DNA of 64,000 bases from Seiridium cupressi (taxonomy: Eukaryota; Ascomycota; Sordariomycetes; Amphisphaeriales; Sporocadaceae), in assembly GCA_036674765.1 (NCBI GenBank), contig JARVKI010000034.1, forward strand, positions 248,001-312,000, given 5' to 3'. Made by a program: the position numbers and the translations under genes. The notes below the pieces were generated by a model. That model made no database searches. It was not told the origin of the DNA and saw only the letters and a list, made by a program, of their open reading frames with translations. Numbering within the stretch: position 1 is the first letter of the stretch; the number at the start of each line of letters is the position of its first letter. This document shows, in pieces, positions 36,225-49,851 of this stretch.

Positions 36225-39200
36225 GAGGCGGTATCTGGGGGTGAGAGTCTGTATAAATAATGATTCAGAGTTTTCTGCGTTTCGAGGCTCGACAAGCGTG
36301 TATCTGGGCCATAGATCATGGTTTCTTGCGGACAAGTATGGAGTTTAGAGGGGGTTTCGTACACAACGGGGCTCCGTCATTTACCTGAATACCCAGGTCG
36401 GCGTTCATGAGGAGTCAAGGGTCCGACGAGAGGGCACCGGCGTTGACTTTATTGCGTATGCTGGGGTTTTATAATAATTTCCGTCACAATTCGCTTCGTT
36501 CCGCTCAACGATAAGTGCTGCTTATCTCGTTCCAAAGTACCACTTGTACGTATCTTGTATTTTATATGCCCAGAACAGTGACGTGGTGGCTCTCAAATCA
36601 TCGAGATGAGAGCCTTGCTGTTGGTGTAGAAAGCTAAATATCGGAAACATGTACGTTACCCCATGTGCTACAATAGATGCAGCTTTGCGACCGCCAATGC
36701 AGGACCACTAGCAGTCTAGTCCAGTACCTTGGCCATACTTTTCTGGCTGCCGCGGGCACAGAGGATTTAGCACTACGTGAACTATGGAGTCTCCGAAAGT
36801 GGGATAAGACCATCAAGAGCCACTCTCGTTCCTTGAGTATGCCAAACTAGGCGGGCTGGACTCTCGCAGGGTTGGAAGGTCTGTCGGTAGCGGATCTAGT
36901 CGCAAGATCCACACATCCTTGGCAGCACTGACAGACTCAAGAGTCGATACTAGAATAGGGCAACGTCTTTGCCACCAATGGGAAGATGTTTGGCCCAATG
37001 AAGGCACGGGATTAGGAAGTGGTTGCATTCCAGGTCTGGAATAAATGGCTTGGCAACACCATTAGGACGTGGACTAGTTGGTGTATTTTATTTAAATCGA
37101 CTGGCTTGTGTGGTTAGCGCCTTTGGGGGGAAGTATGTATGGCGAGGACTGGATCTCTGGCTAAAGCTCTTGGTAAATTCGGGGAAAGGTCATGATCCAG
37201 AACTGTTGACCAGTAAGGTTGCTTTATGGGTCGAGTACACGAGAAAGACTATTATGTTTCTAATCATCGGGTGTTTAAGAATATGTACGCAGGTCTAGAA
37301 TAGAAGTATAGGGATAGTTCAGTAGAGGTTTAATGCTAGGCTAGCGTTCGATATTTATGTGTTGAAACGAAGTCTACCACACTTATGATGCTGTGCTTAG
37401 ATAAAATGTGTGACGCCTTATGAGTGGTTGGATACCATTGGAGAGCTACTGATATGGCGACCACTCATGTCAAGAATGTGAAAAGACACTGCCTCGTGTG
37501 GTCCAGTCAAGACCAAGGCCGCACACCTCCGTTCAAGCTTGACGACGTGTAACAGATTGAATTGACCAATGATTAAGGCTGAGTTGTGAACACCAGCGTC
37601 GAAAAATAAACGACCAATCATGCTTGGTGTGCTGAGCTGGCAGACGATCATGGATTTGCGAGCATGTATTGCCTCGCATGAAATATACTCACGTGATTTT
37701 GGATTTGCAGGGTGTCCATGAGAGGCCGTAAGATTTCTCTAGGACAGCAATACAGTAAATTTGGAGCTAGGTTCCACAGAACTTCTCATCAATAGCAGTC
37801 TGCCACGCGCTCTGCTGCTCTGGGCGGGCTGCGGAGGACCCGTGGGGTGATACCCACCGTCTTGGTTTGGCCGTATGTGAGTGGACTGCCCCCGGGGTGG
37901 CTTAGTCGAGATATCTGTGCAAGAAAACAAGCTTTGATGTCTAAGCATTTTGCAACCCTAAACACACGAATATATTATTTCCGAGCTGCTGGAGTTCTAG
38001 GCGGGTCGGTAGAGACATATTGCGTACGTACTGAGGCGGCTAGTCGCCGGGACCCCTGACGGGAAGTTCCCGCTCAGAATTGCAGACGAATGGGAGTAGA
38101 AGGATCACCGCGGCAAGGTTCAGAGCTTGAAATCTTTTCCCCAACAGCGGTTGAGGAAACGGGCCTGACACAATGCAAGGGTTTGACAGGCGGCTAATCT
38201 GCTTACAGACGACATCGAGGGCAAGAAGAAGAAGAAGAAGAAGAAGAATAGGGTTACTGGCGTTCTCGATGTAGAGTAGCACAGTTGCAACTTGCAGACT
38301 CTACACCCCCTGTATAGTCTGACCTAGTAGGCGAAGGCCATAAACATAATAATTACATAATATCTCAAATGCGCAACGGATGGATTCATAGATAATGTGT
38401 ATAAGCAACCCTCAGAGATATGTTTCGTTTGTTGTACAAAAATACTCCCAAAACAGGGCCAGAGCGTGAAATTGATGGCGTACTCCGTCCGTGAGTTGAA
38501 CAAAAGGTAGAAAATCCCTAAAGTTGCTAGCTTTTGGCGCTGAAGCGTTCTGACGCATTTTGAAGGACGACGCCCCCAGCACCGCATACTGTCAAATCAG
38601 AGGGGGAGGTCGACTAGTCATTTGAGTTGCGATGATGTCGCTTGGAAGGTTAATAGAGTCTGTATATCAGATCGACGTAACAGTCGCCCTTGTGAAGTCA
38701 TAATGTGTTCGGATGGAGGATAGTAACCATGATCAGCTATACTCGACCCTGAAGACTCCCCATATGATTCGTTGGCTGGCGTTGCAGTTATTTCCGATGG
38801 CATCGATCGATCGGGTTAGGGGTTAAATGTGGAATTTGTTGGGGAGTAACTCAAGATGGTTCGTTTGTGCACGCGTGACCGGCAGACCGACGAGATTGTG
38901 TATCTGATGAGGGGTTCTGGCAAAGAGAGAGATGAGGGGCACCCTTGTGAGAGCCTGGAGCCCAGACGACGCGTCGGATATCCTAAGCTAGCGCCTTGCA
39001 ATAGGCTGAGGCTTTGCATGCTTTGCAGCACAATGCTGTCATCCGTGGAGCCGCGACACAGGTGAATGATGGGATGCAAGAAACGTGCTCGTGGTAGAGA
39101 CGGTCCTGGACAGACGGACAAATCAAGGGACTTGAAAGGGGCGCCAAGTGGACTAGAGTTGGAAGATTGGGACTCGTCGGCTTAGCCCAGGGAGACGGGA

Positions 39201-41295
39201 GCTTGAGGCTTTGCTGCTAGGCCAGATGAGCTTGCAGAAGAAGCACCGAATAGAAAGGAGGCTGTCGGCAGGCCTTGCCAGCGGGGGTTGCCTCTTCTAT
39301 CTAGCTCGACAGTGAACATTGAAGAGCCACAGAAGAGTTCTTTTGAAAACATTGATTAGTTCACAAATTGGCCAGTGGCGAGTGAGGTGGAAGACCGATG
39401 AGAGGATCCTGTACACCGGAAGGGATGGAATTGAGTGGGATTGCATAGACGCAACGAGTCAACCTTGTTTTCGCGTCCGCTTTCCTGAGAGCTGAGTGGG
39501 TAGCTTCGAGCTCGGGTGCATAATGGGCGTCTGTACGAGAGGACTCGCAGCAGGCCGGATGCATGCGAATATATATGTAGTGAAAATGCGGCGATTAAGA
39601 GGGGTGGGAAAAGCAGGTGCTTAAATTCGGAGGACGGATGAAGAACAAATGTTTCGGGCTCCCACCCATAGTTCGGGATATCAAGGGTCCCCGTCTTTCT
39701 ACCCGGCTGCAGTGGACCGCGTTGTAGCAGCAAATCCCTGGTTCACGATATTCCTTGCCGGCCAGTTTCAGCAAATGCTTGATTGGAGCTTCTTTGTATG
39801 AGCCCATGCAGTGAAAGGCAGATCAGATCGATGCGTAGGTTAGAGTCGAGGACTAGAGGCATCGCAGCAGCGCTGGGCCAAGGGCTGTCAATTGCAACGG
39901 GCTAGACTCGCTCCCTAGCGAGCAAAAGCGTAACAGGGTTAGCGAGGAAGCAGCAAGTGCCAATAGTGGCTCCTGCTGTTGCTTTTGCTTTTGCACTGCC
40001 CCAGCGGGCCAATCGGAGTCCTGAAACCACCAGATGCCCCCTTGGCCTGGAAGAAAAGAAGAACGCCGCAGCGTAATTGGGGAGAGCAGAAGGCCCAGGA
40101 CAGCGGAGCGCTGCTGAGACCCGACAGTTTTTCTGACGTCTCGAGACCAGAATCCCATCCTGACCCTTTTTTCCCTCTCCAAAGTCAAACCCCGCGAATA
40201 TCTTCAGGCGACTTTTAGACGACGAAATCCTATTTGTGCCCTGCTTCGTCTGCAGCAACAACCACGTCCCAAACGGTGAGATTGACTCAACCCACAAGCG
40301 ACGACCTGCCTGCCCGTGCTTTTAGACGACGAGTGCCCCTGCCTCCTCGAAGCCGGAACGCGGTGCAAAAAAAGCCAAAGCCAAAGCCCAAACCCACTCG
40401 CCCGAATTGCCGTCGAGTGAGCTAGGAAGCGAGAGATAGTGCGCGTTGCAACCACAACAACATCAGCGCCGCAAAGACGACCCGGGAAACCTCTTTGGAA
40501 TTCCTGCCCAACGAACATCGTCGCCTCAGCAATCCTTTGACTTGCTGCATCCAGATCGACTGCACCACCCACACGAACAGCATTTTTTGCTACATCCAGG
40601 CGAACCTCGAGTCTGCGAACTCGACTCCGACGGTACGATTTTTTTGTCATCATTTGACCACTGCGACTAGTGCCTACGTATTCTTGCAAACTTCTTCTCA
40701 CATCGCCCCGCGCCTCCAACGCATTGGTGTTTACTCGACTATTGCTGCGAGTTTTTGTTCGTCGATTTTGGCTCAACCTACCTGTCGCCAAATCCCAGGA
40801 GACGAAAATTTCCATTGGCCTCGTCTACATCCGAACGACCTCATTCCCCGAGCATCAGTCGCCGCCCGACTCTGCGCACGACCACAGAGTTGAGCGCGTG
40901 CTTCTTCTGGAAGCTTTACCACTGCTGAGATCACTTCACTGTGAGTGCTTCTCTTACCATCCATCCAACTGGCCTCCTTCCTCTGTTTCTTCTGGTCGTC
41001 TTTCCACGACCATTGTTTGTCTTGTCATTCACCTTGAGCCTGGAAACGGCAATTGCCGGCAACGCACACCTTGAGCACAGCTGTCCCGATCCTCTACCTT
41101 TCTCTTCTCGCAGTGATTCATGCTCCACGGAAGATCAGTTGCTGACTTTTATATTCCCAGCCCAAGAAGTGCATCATCCTCGATTGGGCTCTTTCGCATA
41201 TTTCACGCGGCGACTCCCCCACCCCACCTCTCCTGCTCGGTTCCTACCACTACTAAACCTCGAAGGCCGTTTCACAGGCAGGTGCGGAATAAACG
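36225..41295. other. Long intergenic region and PP1 leader
   Basis: No supported gene in 5 kb; all frames are below 135 codons and overlap on both strands. An AAG microsatellite lies at 38223-38248. From about 39.9 kb, and strongly from 40.2 kb, the sequence turns pyrimidine-rich with repeated tcg/ctc motifs, typical of the long 5' leader (possibly with a leader intron) of the PP1 gene starting at 41296. Confidence 0.55.
38223..38248. repeat. AAG trinucleotide microsatellite
   Basis: Eight uninterrupted AAG units plus two bases, in intergenic DNA. Probably length-variable between strains. Confidence 0.9.
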
Positions 41296-42483
<1,188 letters not shown>

Positions 42484-44552
42484 AGTGAGAACTTATACGA
42501 ACTTCCTGCGTCTATTTAGGTTCGGTCGTCGATAAACAGCCATCGTGTTGTGCAAGCTCGTCTCTGCCCCTGCGACGACAAGACTCCTCGCCAGGTCTTA
42601 TAGTTCTCGAACTGCCGAAGCTCATTGCTCCCGCGATTGTTCGACTACCAATCAATCTCCGACGACAATTATTCTCTCGCCGCCCATTTCCGCCGAACGA
42701 CGCCTCTTATGAACGAAGTCGACGGTCGAATGACGATGGAAACGTTGCTCTTACGCGGAAAAATCAGTTTTTCATATTTGGAATGGTTCATGATGATGTG
42801 CCTCTGTGTTCATGCTGCCTGCATGTATGGACGTGGAAATCAAGAGGGGAGGTTTAGGCAGTTAATCTTCTTTGTTGCCCAGATGGGGCTCCCACCGCCG
42901 TCTCACCAGCATCAATCTATGTCGTCGCAACGTGATGTGTCTAAGTCGTATCCTGTCATTATTCTCTTCGCCTTCCCAGGCTAGGCTAACCGTACCAAGG
43001 GACTTGCTCTGTAACAGGGATGACTGACGTTCTCTTGGATATGTTGCATTACTGGTCTGACTGCCCTCGGCATGCTTTTATTTTGAGCTGCCTGATCTGC
43101 TTGCTGCTGAAACCAGACTGGTTTCCCTTTACTTTGGCCTATCCATGAATGTTACTGTCTACCAAACTCTCGTCAGTTCTTATTGTCCAAAGGCTATGTC
43201 ATAATGGATAGTAAATAGCAAACGGCGGCGCTGACGAAGCTTTTCTATGGTGTGTTGGTGAAGGAGAAATTCTCTTGGACCTCTACACCGAAGAGCAGTT
43301 TGGCCTTGTGGCCATAGCATTGAGTATACTCTCTCTTTAGATATGCTCTGTGGCCATTGAGTTACTTCTGCTGCAGATGCCTTGAAAAGAACGTAGCTTG
43401 CTCATCGGTGACACAATCCTGGTGGTGGAGCGTGAGTTCAACCAAGCCCATTGGCCTTCGCTCTGTGGATGTGATAAACTCCAAATGACCCAGACGGCGG
43501 TGGCAGCACTGCGAAGGCATCTTGTTTTGTCCGCAAGAGTTGGAGGTGGGACGTATATGAAGGACAATGTATGGATGATATCCAAGAGCTGGTCGTTCGC
43601 AAGAGGGATGGAGAAATGAAAAAAAAAAAAAAAAAAAAGGACAATCATGAAATTCTGGGAATGCTAGGCTTTGGGTATGTAGTTTCATAAGAGGACCATT
43701 TTGGTGATAAACTATAGAAGGGCTGCGATCGCTAATTATACGGTATTTATAAAGGGTGGAAGATCATATTAACGGGAGCCAATTACTTTGGAAGCGAACG
43801 GCATTATTTGTATCCATGAGCTACTCCCCTGCAAAGAGAAAGCAAGAGAGAGCAAGATTTCCTCAATTACGATGGGGAGCATTCTTTACCAACTAGTCGA
43901 AGCCATGGAGAGTGATATTCATAATATTGAACCGGGTATACATACAATGCTTAAAGGCGATCCGTAGGTATATGTTTACGATCATCTAGACTATTGGGTA
44001 TTAATATAGTCCTTAGTAACTTTATTATAGAGAAGGGCCTATACCTGTATACTTTCCTGTCATAATAATCAGGGGGCAGTCATTGTTGACTTCCCATTAT
44101 TGTGATGCCCCCTAAGGTCACGAAGGAGCAAGGTTTTGTTATTGTCAGGGTTTTCTACATATCTTGCTTCAACTTAAGAGTGACATGTTAGTAGTTAGGA
44201 CTGTTCAGTATATATCGCCAGAATGGGAGTCTCAAGTGAATATTTAGCATGGATTATGCATTAAATACAAACGAGGTAGAGGAGAATCAAAGAAAGTATT
44301 ATTCGTAAGACAGCTCATTGTCGAGTTAGAAGAGTGAATATAGATTGGCTAATACGTAAATTAAGCCCATACTGGTACCTTTCGGCGTATATGTTCACAT
44401 AATCCTCCAATTATACCAAATCATTGTCCGGCTATCTACGTTTCGTCAATATATCGGCTCGTTCATTCGCTCATCACCATAATGCTTCTTTCTTTGGCGA
44501 TCGAGAGGCGATGCTGGAGACGAACGAGTTCTGCTTTTATGCCTTCCCTAAT
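42484..44552. other. Intergenic, AT-rich right half
   Basis: 3' flank of PP1. A run of 20 A lies at 43619-43638. From about 43.7 to 44.4 kb the DNA is AT-rich without a gene. A perfect 8-base inverted repeat, agggggca/tgccccct, lies at 44071-44078 and 44106-44113. Confidence 0.55.
43619..43638. repeat. Poly(A) homopolymer run
   Basis: Twenty consecutive A in intergenic DNA between PP1 and the Rdx gene. No target-site duplication or retroposon body could be made out around it. Confidence 0.9.
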
Positions 44553-45655
44553 CTACTGGCAGTCTTCACACTCTTCTTTCCTCCGATTCGCCTCGTCTAT
44601 TTTCGCCTTGACCTCCGCATTCCTAGCTTCCCCTGGCGGTTTCACTACTGGCATACTGCCGCCTCCAGCCATCTTTGGCTTATATACATCTCCCCCTTGC
44701 TCCTGCCCGCCTTGAGCACTCGAATGTGGTGGTAGATCCTCCCATGATCTTGAGTTCGGGGCGGCTGGACCACTATCCGCTGGGATCATGGGTTGTGAAT
44801 GTCCTTTACGGACCGGGTCTGGATTATCGACTGCCGGCATCATTGGTCTTGAGTGTCCTCTACGGGGGGGATCTGGATTGCCTTCTTCTTGTTGCTGTGA
44901 CGGTTGCGAATCTTGCGATTGTGCTTGCAAAGCCGAAACGGAGGTTGGGTATCGCGGCCCGGACGGTCCCGAGGCATTTCCTTGCTGTAGCTCCGACATA
45001 TTTGTGCCCGTTTGCTCTGTGCTACTGGGGCTTTCCTTTTCTTTCTTGTGATCCCGATCTACGTGTCCCAGGTTCCTGCCCGGTTCGATGACGTCGCGGA
45101 CGCGGCGCTTGAGTTCCTTCGTTTCAGGAAAACCACCGTCTACCTTTCGATCCCAGAGCGTCTTTGTCTGGATCGTGGCCTCGGGTGGTGTGTCCGTAGT
45201 TGTTGGAGGGGTCGACTGTTGGATTGTGACGACGAATGTTCCACCTGTGGACGGTTGAAGGGCAACTTCACCAAGAGAAGTTGAAAAGGTCGATAAGAGT
45301 TCTTGGGCGAACTGGGTTGGATATAAATGTCAGTCCTCTTGGTACTTATATGATATGTAAGTGGGAGCTTGGAGGCTGATAATGGCTCATACACGAGAGA
45401 CAAAAAAAGATGGCTCGTTATCGGTATTGCTTGTTTCTTTGCGAGAAAAGAGATTGTATCCTGTAGGCACCAGAAGGGAAGGACGTATCGAGAAAGACTT
45501 ACGTATGCAGCTCTCAACATCCACTTACACTGCGTGCAGAAGCGAATAGTCACACGCGGCAGCGGGAAGGGAAAGGCGGGGTCCTCGGTTCCGGTGGCGA
45601 CTATAGCAGAGGCGACTTCTTGGGGTGGCCGCAAGGGAGCACCAGCCTCGGCCAT
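44553..45655 (-). CDS. Rdx/SelW-like thioredoxin-fold protein with long C-terminal extension
   Basis: Member of the Rdx family (SelT/SelW/SelH group), small thioredoxin-like proteins thought to act in redox control. Two exons on the minus strand, 45503-45655 and 44553-45311 (191-base intron), give 303 residues. The domain occupies about residues 33-130: VTIRFCTQCKWMLRAAY carries the CxxC motif with Cys where animal proteins may have selenocysteine, then FAQELLSTFSTSLGEVALQP and TGGTFVV, the family's second landmark. Beyond it is an extra 170 residues rich in P, Q, S and G with two copies of an 18-residue unit (NPDPxRxGHSxPMxPA, residues about 196-231) and a charged C-terminus (EVKAKIDEANRRKEECEDCQ). 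Typical members are near 100-150 residues. The ATG at 45655 gives a short Pro-rich lead before the domain. Confidence 0.92.
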
Positions 45656-47214
45656 GATTGTAGATGAAGAGATGTTTGCGTAAGCGTCGTCAGCTTGTTT
45701 TCTGTGTCACGTCCGTACAGGTGTAGCAAACGAGTTTTCGTCAGCCTTGCCGCGGGAGGCTTCAGGCGCTGTAGGGCTGCGAGAGAGGACGAGGTGCCCC
45801 GCTGACGTGGATGACGTTGATCAGTAGAGAGCGGGCTGGATCTGCCCTTGGGGTTGGTGGGTCATCCTGGAGCTCTGCTAGCTTGGGAGCTTGGGGGAGC
45901 TTTCAGCGGGCCAGCTGCAGCTACTGCGCCTGTGGCCAGGACACCTAATTAAGGATAGATACCTCCGTAGTACCCGACTTGCGGGAGCATCAGTCGCAAC
46001 GCCCACGGGTCTCTGTGGCGCTATACCCATGATGACAGCATGTAGCCTCGAACGGCCATGTCTCAGAAGACCGGTCCAGCCATGCTGATCAGATATTCAT
46101 AGGGTTTCTCGTGTCTCAAAGTCAAAGATCTCTTGTGTCGCTAAGCGAGAATCTGAGCTGGCGCTGTACTACGCTCGAAGCCGGTGATTCTCTTGGTGGG
46201 GGAAATAGCATGGCAAAGAACATTTTTGGTGTAAAAGGTCATTCGGGCCCGAGTTGCACTGCAATGACTGTTTAGTGCGCAAAATAGCGGTCGACTGAAA
46301 ACCCTTCCGCCTAGACATGTCAAGGAAAGGGGCTTCGGGCGATTGGAGGCCCTACTGACTCGGGCTTACAGCATGTGAGTATAACTACGACCCGGCGATG
46401 ATGGGCAAGAGAGCGCTATACTCTGAAAGAGGGAGGAGGCACGGCGCGGTCCTTCACCGCATTCTCGCACGGATGCAGACGCTGATCTGCACATGGGTCA
46501 ATTGCAGAACGGTTGAGAAAGGGTGGATAGCACTGGTAGACAACCTGGTCACCAGACATGTCTAAGTTAGGTATGTACGAGCAATTCAATTGTAAGCCCT
46601 AGAATAAGAAGCCCCCGACAAGCGGCAGTTGCTGTCTGCGATCTCGACCGCTGATGGCACATGATGACATCCACGGGTTTGTCATTCATATTCAAGTCAA
46701 TTCTGTCGACAGGTGCAGTTGAGTTTGAGAGGCCCAGCCGCGCGCTGGGGGAATATAACCTTATTCACAATGTCATCAACTAATGCTAGAAGAAAGAGAA
46801 ATACATGCGTCAAAAAAATTATTACATGCTGAAGAGCCTTCCTCTGCAAACCTCCCTCTGCCCTGTCCATGGTAGCAAGACAGTGATGGTATGCCTGCCG
46901 GCTCCTCCAGATGTCGTTGCAAAAAGAAATCCGGTGAGATATAACCGTTGATTATCATGAAACCTCTCATGAGTGCGCCACTCCTCTCGCACCTTTGCTC
47001 TCCTCTGCTTCGGGGGTATTCCTTTGCTCCTTTGAATTTTGAATTGTCGACAAAGTCCTTTTGTTGCGCTTGGATGCGAGTCCAAGGCAGGGGAATATGG
47101 GCAGACCAATCCCACCGTCGATACCAGATAACCTGTTTGCCTCATGACGACGTGAATCCCAATAAAATGCCTTCCTCCACCCACGTACGCAAGCATTTGC
47201 GAGATGGCATGCTA
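45656..47214. other. Intergenic
   Basis: Promoter region of the Rdx gene and 3' flank of the G-gamma gene; the small frames show no family motif. Nothing else seen. Confidence 0.6.
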
Positions 47215-47562
47215 CTACATGACCAAACAGCAACCGCCGCTCTGTTGAGGCGCATACGGGTCCTCTCCCCTCGGCACGGCGCCCCATACTGACGGCACCA
47301 TGTAATCCCTCGTGCTGTTGCAGTATGCAATAATGCTGCAATGTGAGTTAGCAAACCGGTTCCCTTCTTGCGCCATCGACGGAGCTTTGGCGATGTCTTA
47401 CCTCTTGGACGCTTGAGAAACGGGGATTCTTTCTCTCTCCAGATCTTCGCGCAGGCGGTTGTTAAGCTCGGTCAGACGTCGAAGCTTGAGGTCAGCCATG
47501 GACTGCTTGTTCTTCTTGATCTGCGACGGGTCGCCGACATCGCGCGAAGTGTATTGAGGCAT
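47215..47562 (-). CDS. Heterotrimeric G-protein gamma subunit
   Basis: Partner of the G-beta subunit in pheromone, nutrient and developmental signalling at the plasma membrane (Neurospora GNG-1, yeast Ste18 type). Two exons on the minus strand, 47402-47562 and 47215-47335 (66-base intron), give 93 residues, the usual length in filamentous ascomycetes. The N-terminal coiled-coil is MPQYTSRDVGDPSQIKKNKQ then SMADLKLRRLTELNNRLRED; the second exon encodes IIAYCNSTRDYMVPSVWG, the segment contacting G-beta, and ends in GGCCLVM, a CaaX box (CLVM) for prenylation with a neighbouring Cys for palmitoylation. The start at 47562 gives the family N-terminus, but the frame stays open to an upstream ATG at 47724 that would add 54 residues. 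Confidence 0.95.
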
Positions 47563-49851
47563 GGTGAAGAAGACGCTGGATAGTGTCGAGTCGCCTCTGT
47601 CTCGGGGGTTGTTGATGCGGCGGGAAGATGAAAGAACTGGTGCAGATGCGGCCGGAGAGCTCGGGCCAGCGATCGCTGTCGAGGGAACAGCGCTCGGGAT
47701 GTTCTGATTCTGTACTGCAGACATACTTTGGTTAGTGCATCCATTCGCACTTCGAAATCATCAGGCTGAGCTGTCTGCTAGATGGGCCACGCTGCGTGCA
47801 GTTGTCGAAACCCCGTCCTTCCTCATCTTTTGTTTGTGTACAACGGGTCCATATCCCGCCAAGGGGGGACTGGGCCAAGCGAAGCAAACCAAGTCATAGC
47901 CGGTTCGTGTCCGGAAGTACAGATTTTGGTTGAACCACATCAATTCGTTCGTGGCGGCCCGTCGTTGCGTGTGGGCCAGGGGAGGACGCGGTTGCAAGAC
48001 AGACTGCAATAAGCATGGAAGGGAAATCGTAAACTCACCGGATCAGGCGACGGGCGAATGTCTGGACCGGCGACAAAAGGCGACCGAGGAGACGACGACT
48101 ACGGGAGCGCGAGGATGCAGTCTCTCCAGGAAGTCGGGGAGCGTCGTCGGAAATCAAAAAGCAGCGTCAATTGACGTGAGGGAGGGAAGTAACGGGGGAA
48201 GGCAAGAGAGAGACTGGCGAATTGGTAGCACGGAAAGAGTCGAATGTGAGTGAGATTGCCCGTTGCAATTGGTCGGCGCGGTAAGGGGGGAGGGATCCCG
48301 GATTTGGGGGGAATGCCTTTGCTTCCTGTACCCTGCTGCCGGGCTCGAAAAAGACGGCCAGTGCCCTGTGCGCCGGGTGGGCGATGGGAAATTAGCTTTC
48401 GGGGGGCTCTTTTGGGTTTGGTCGCAGACGGTCTGGCTCGCTGTGGCTCCTCTTTGGCTCCCTGGCTGGCGGGGGGGATGTCGACTCGCTAATTGCTTCT
48501 TCGATAGCGGACCGCGCTGTCAGCAACTGTCGACATCCATTTCGCAATAGCTCTAACCTAGTCTCTGGCGAGTGGATGCTGCAAATCTCGAGCCATGCAC
48601 ACAACGCCGACATATGCCAAGCGATTCCCTTGCTGTCCTCTGGCTGTGCATGAATACATTTATATATCGGTCATGTGCAACCAAAAGCTGTTCCTACAGG
48701 AGAGGTGCTGCTCGCTGGCCTCGGCCCCACAGCTGCCATTCCTGCAGGCATTAATTGCATCGCGAGATGAGAAGCAGGCGCATCGACCGTTGCAGGCCAA
48801 GCGAACGTCGACTCCCGACCACCAAACACAGACCAGCCTGCCAACCATAGCGGGGCAAATATAACCCTGACCAGTCCTTCCAGGTAACCTTCGCGACGCC
48901 CTCAAGACGCCTCCAAGAACGTCTATCCTTAGTAGGTTACAACTATAATGCCAGGCCAAGATCATCTTCAACTGAAACCACCCCGTTTGTACCCAGTTAT
49001 CGAGGAAGCATTGAAACGTAACCTCTTGCGGTGCGGTGCCACTGCTGAACGCCGACGCGCAATGCCTCCATCGAGGCTAATATTGCCTTGGCCTAGCTAT
49101 TCCTTGCCCTGATTTGAGGTACATAACCAGGCATTGCCTGAGGAGGTAGGACTTTGAATGATGGTAAGTCGAGTAACACGACCGTTACTGGGACATGCTC
49201 CTGGCCAATCTCGAGAGTTCTGTCTATCGAAGGAAGGAGTGACTCAAAGAGAGCAGGGTGGCTCGTAGGAGGGATGACTGTTCTGGCTTTGGGGGTTCAT
49301 TGGGCTTGCACACACCGTCGGCTGAAAGGGTCGCCCCCGGCGTATCCAATGACTCTTGACCCTCTTTAATTTTTGAAGAGGATTTGTATTGCGACTCACA
49401 TCTAACTGCTTGAAAATCACTGGGAAAGGGAAGCAAACAGTCGAGTGGAAAGACATAAATATCAACGATGGGATTTGAGTAAATCCATTGTTCGTCCTCT
49501 TCAATTTGAGCAAATCTAGTCTATTCGTTCCTGCAGTCCTGTCACATCTGACTGCTAGACAACCGCCGGAACAGCTGTAAAAAGGTCACATGACCGGAGT
49601 AAGCCCAAGCCCGGGCTAGCCCCTCGCGACTGTCCCCAAAGTTCCAACCCACACGTTCAGAAATCGCAAAATCTCTTCCCAGCGCCTTAACCTCAACGCC
49701 GGGTCCGTTGGCAACAACGAAATTTACATCACCCGCGGGGCTAGTCAAGTCATTTTGCTGCGTCCAGCATCATTATCGCAGCTGACTGCCATACACACAT
49801 ATTCCGCATCGCAGCTAAATCTGCCCTTGAGCAGTAGAGGAGTTGCCCATC
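47563..49851. other. Intergenic / divergent promoter region
   Basis: Lies between the minus-strand G-gamma gene and the plus-strand eIF3a gene, so it holds both promoters. The part next to G-gamma (47563-47724) is open in frame with that gene. No other gene is supported. Confidence 0.6.
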
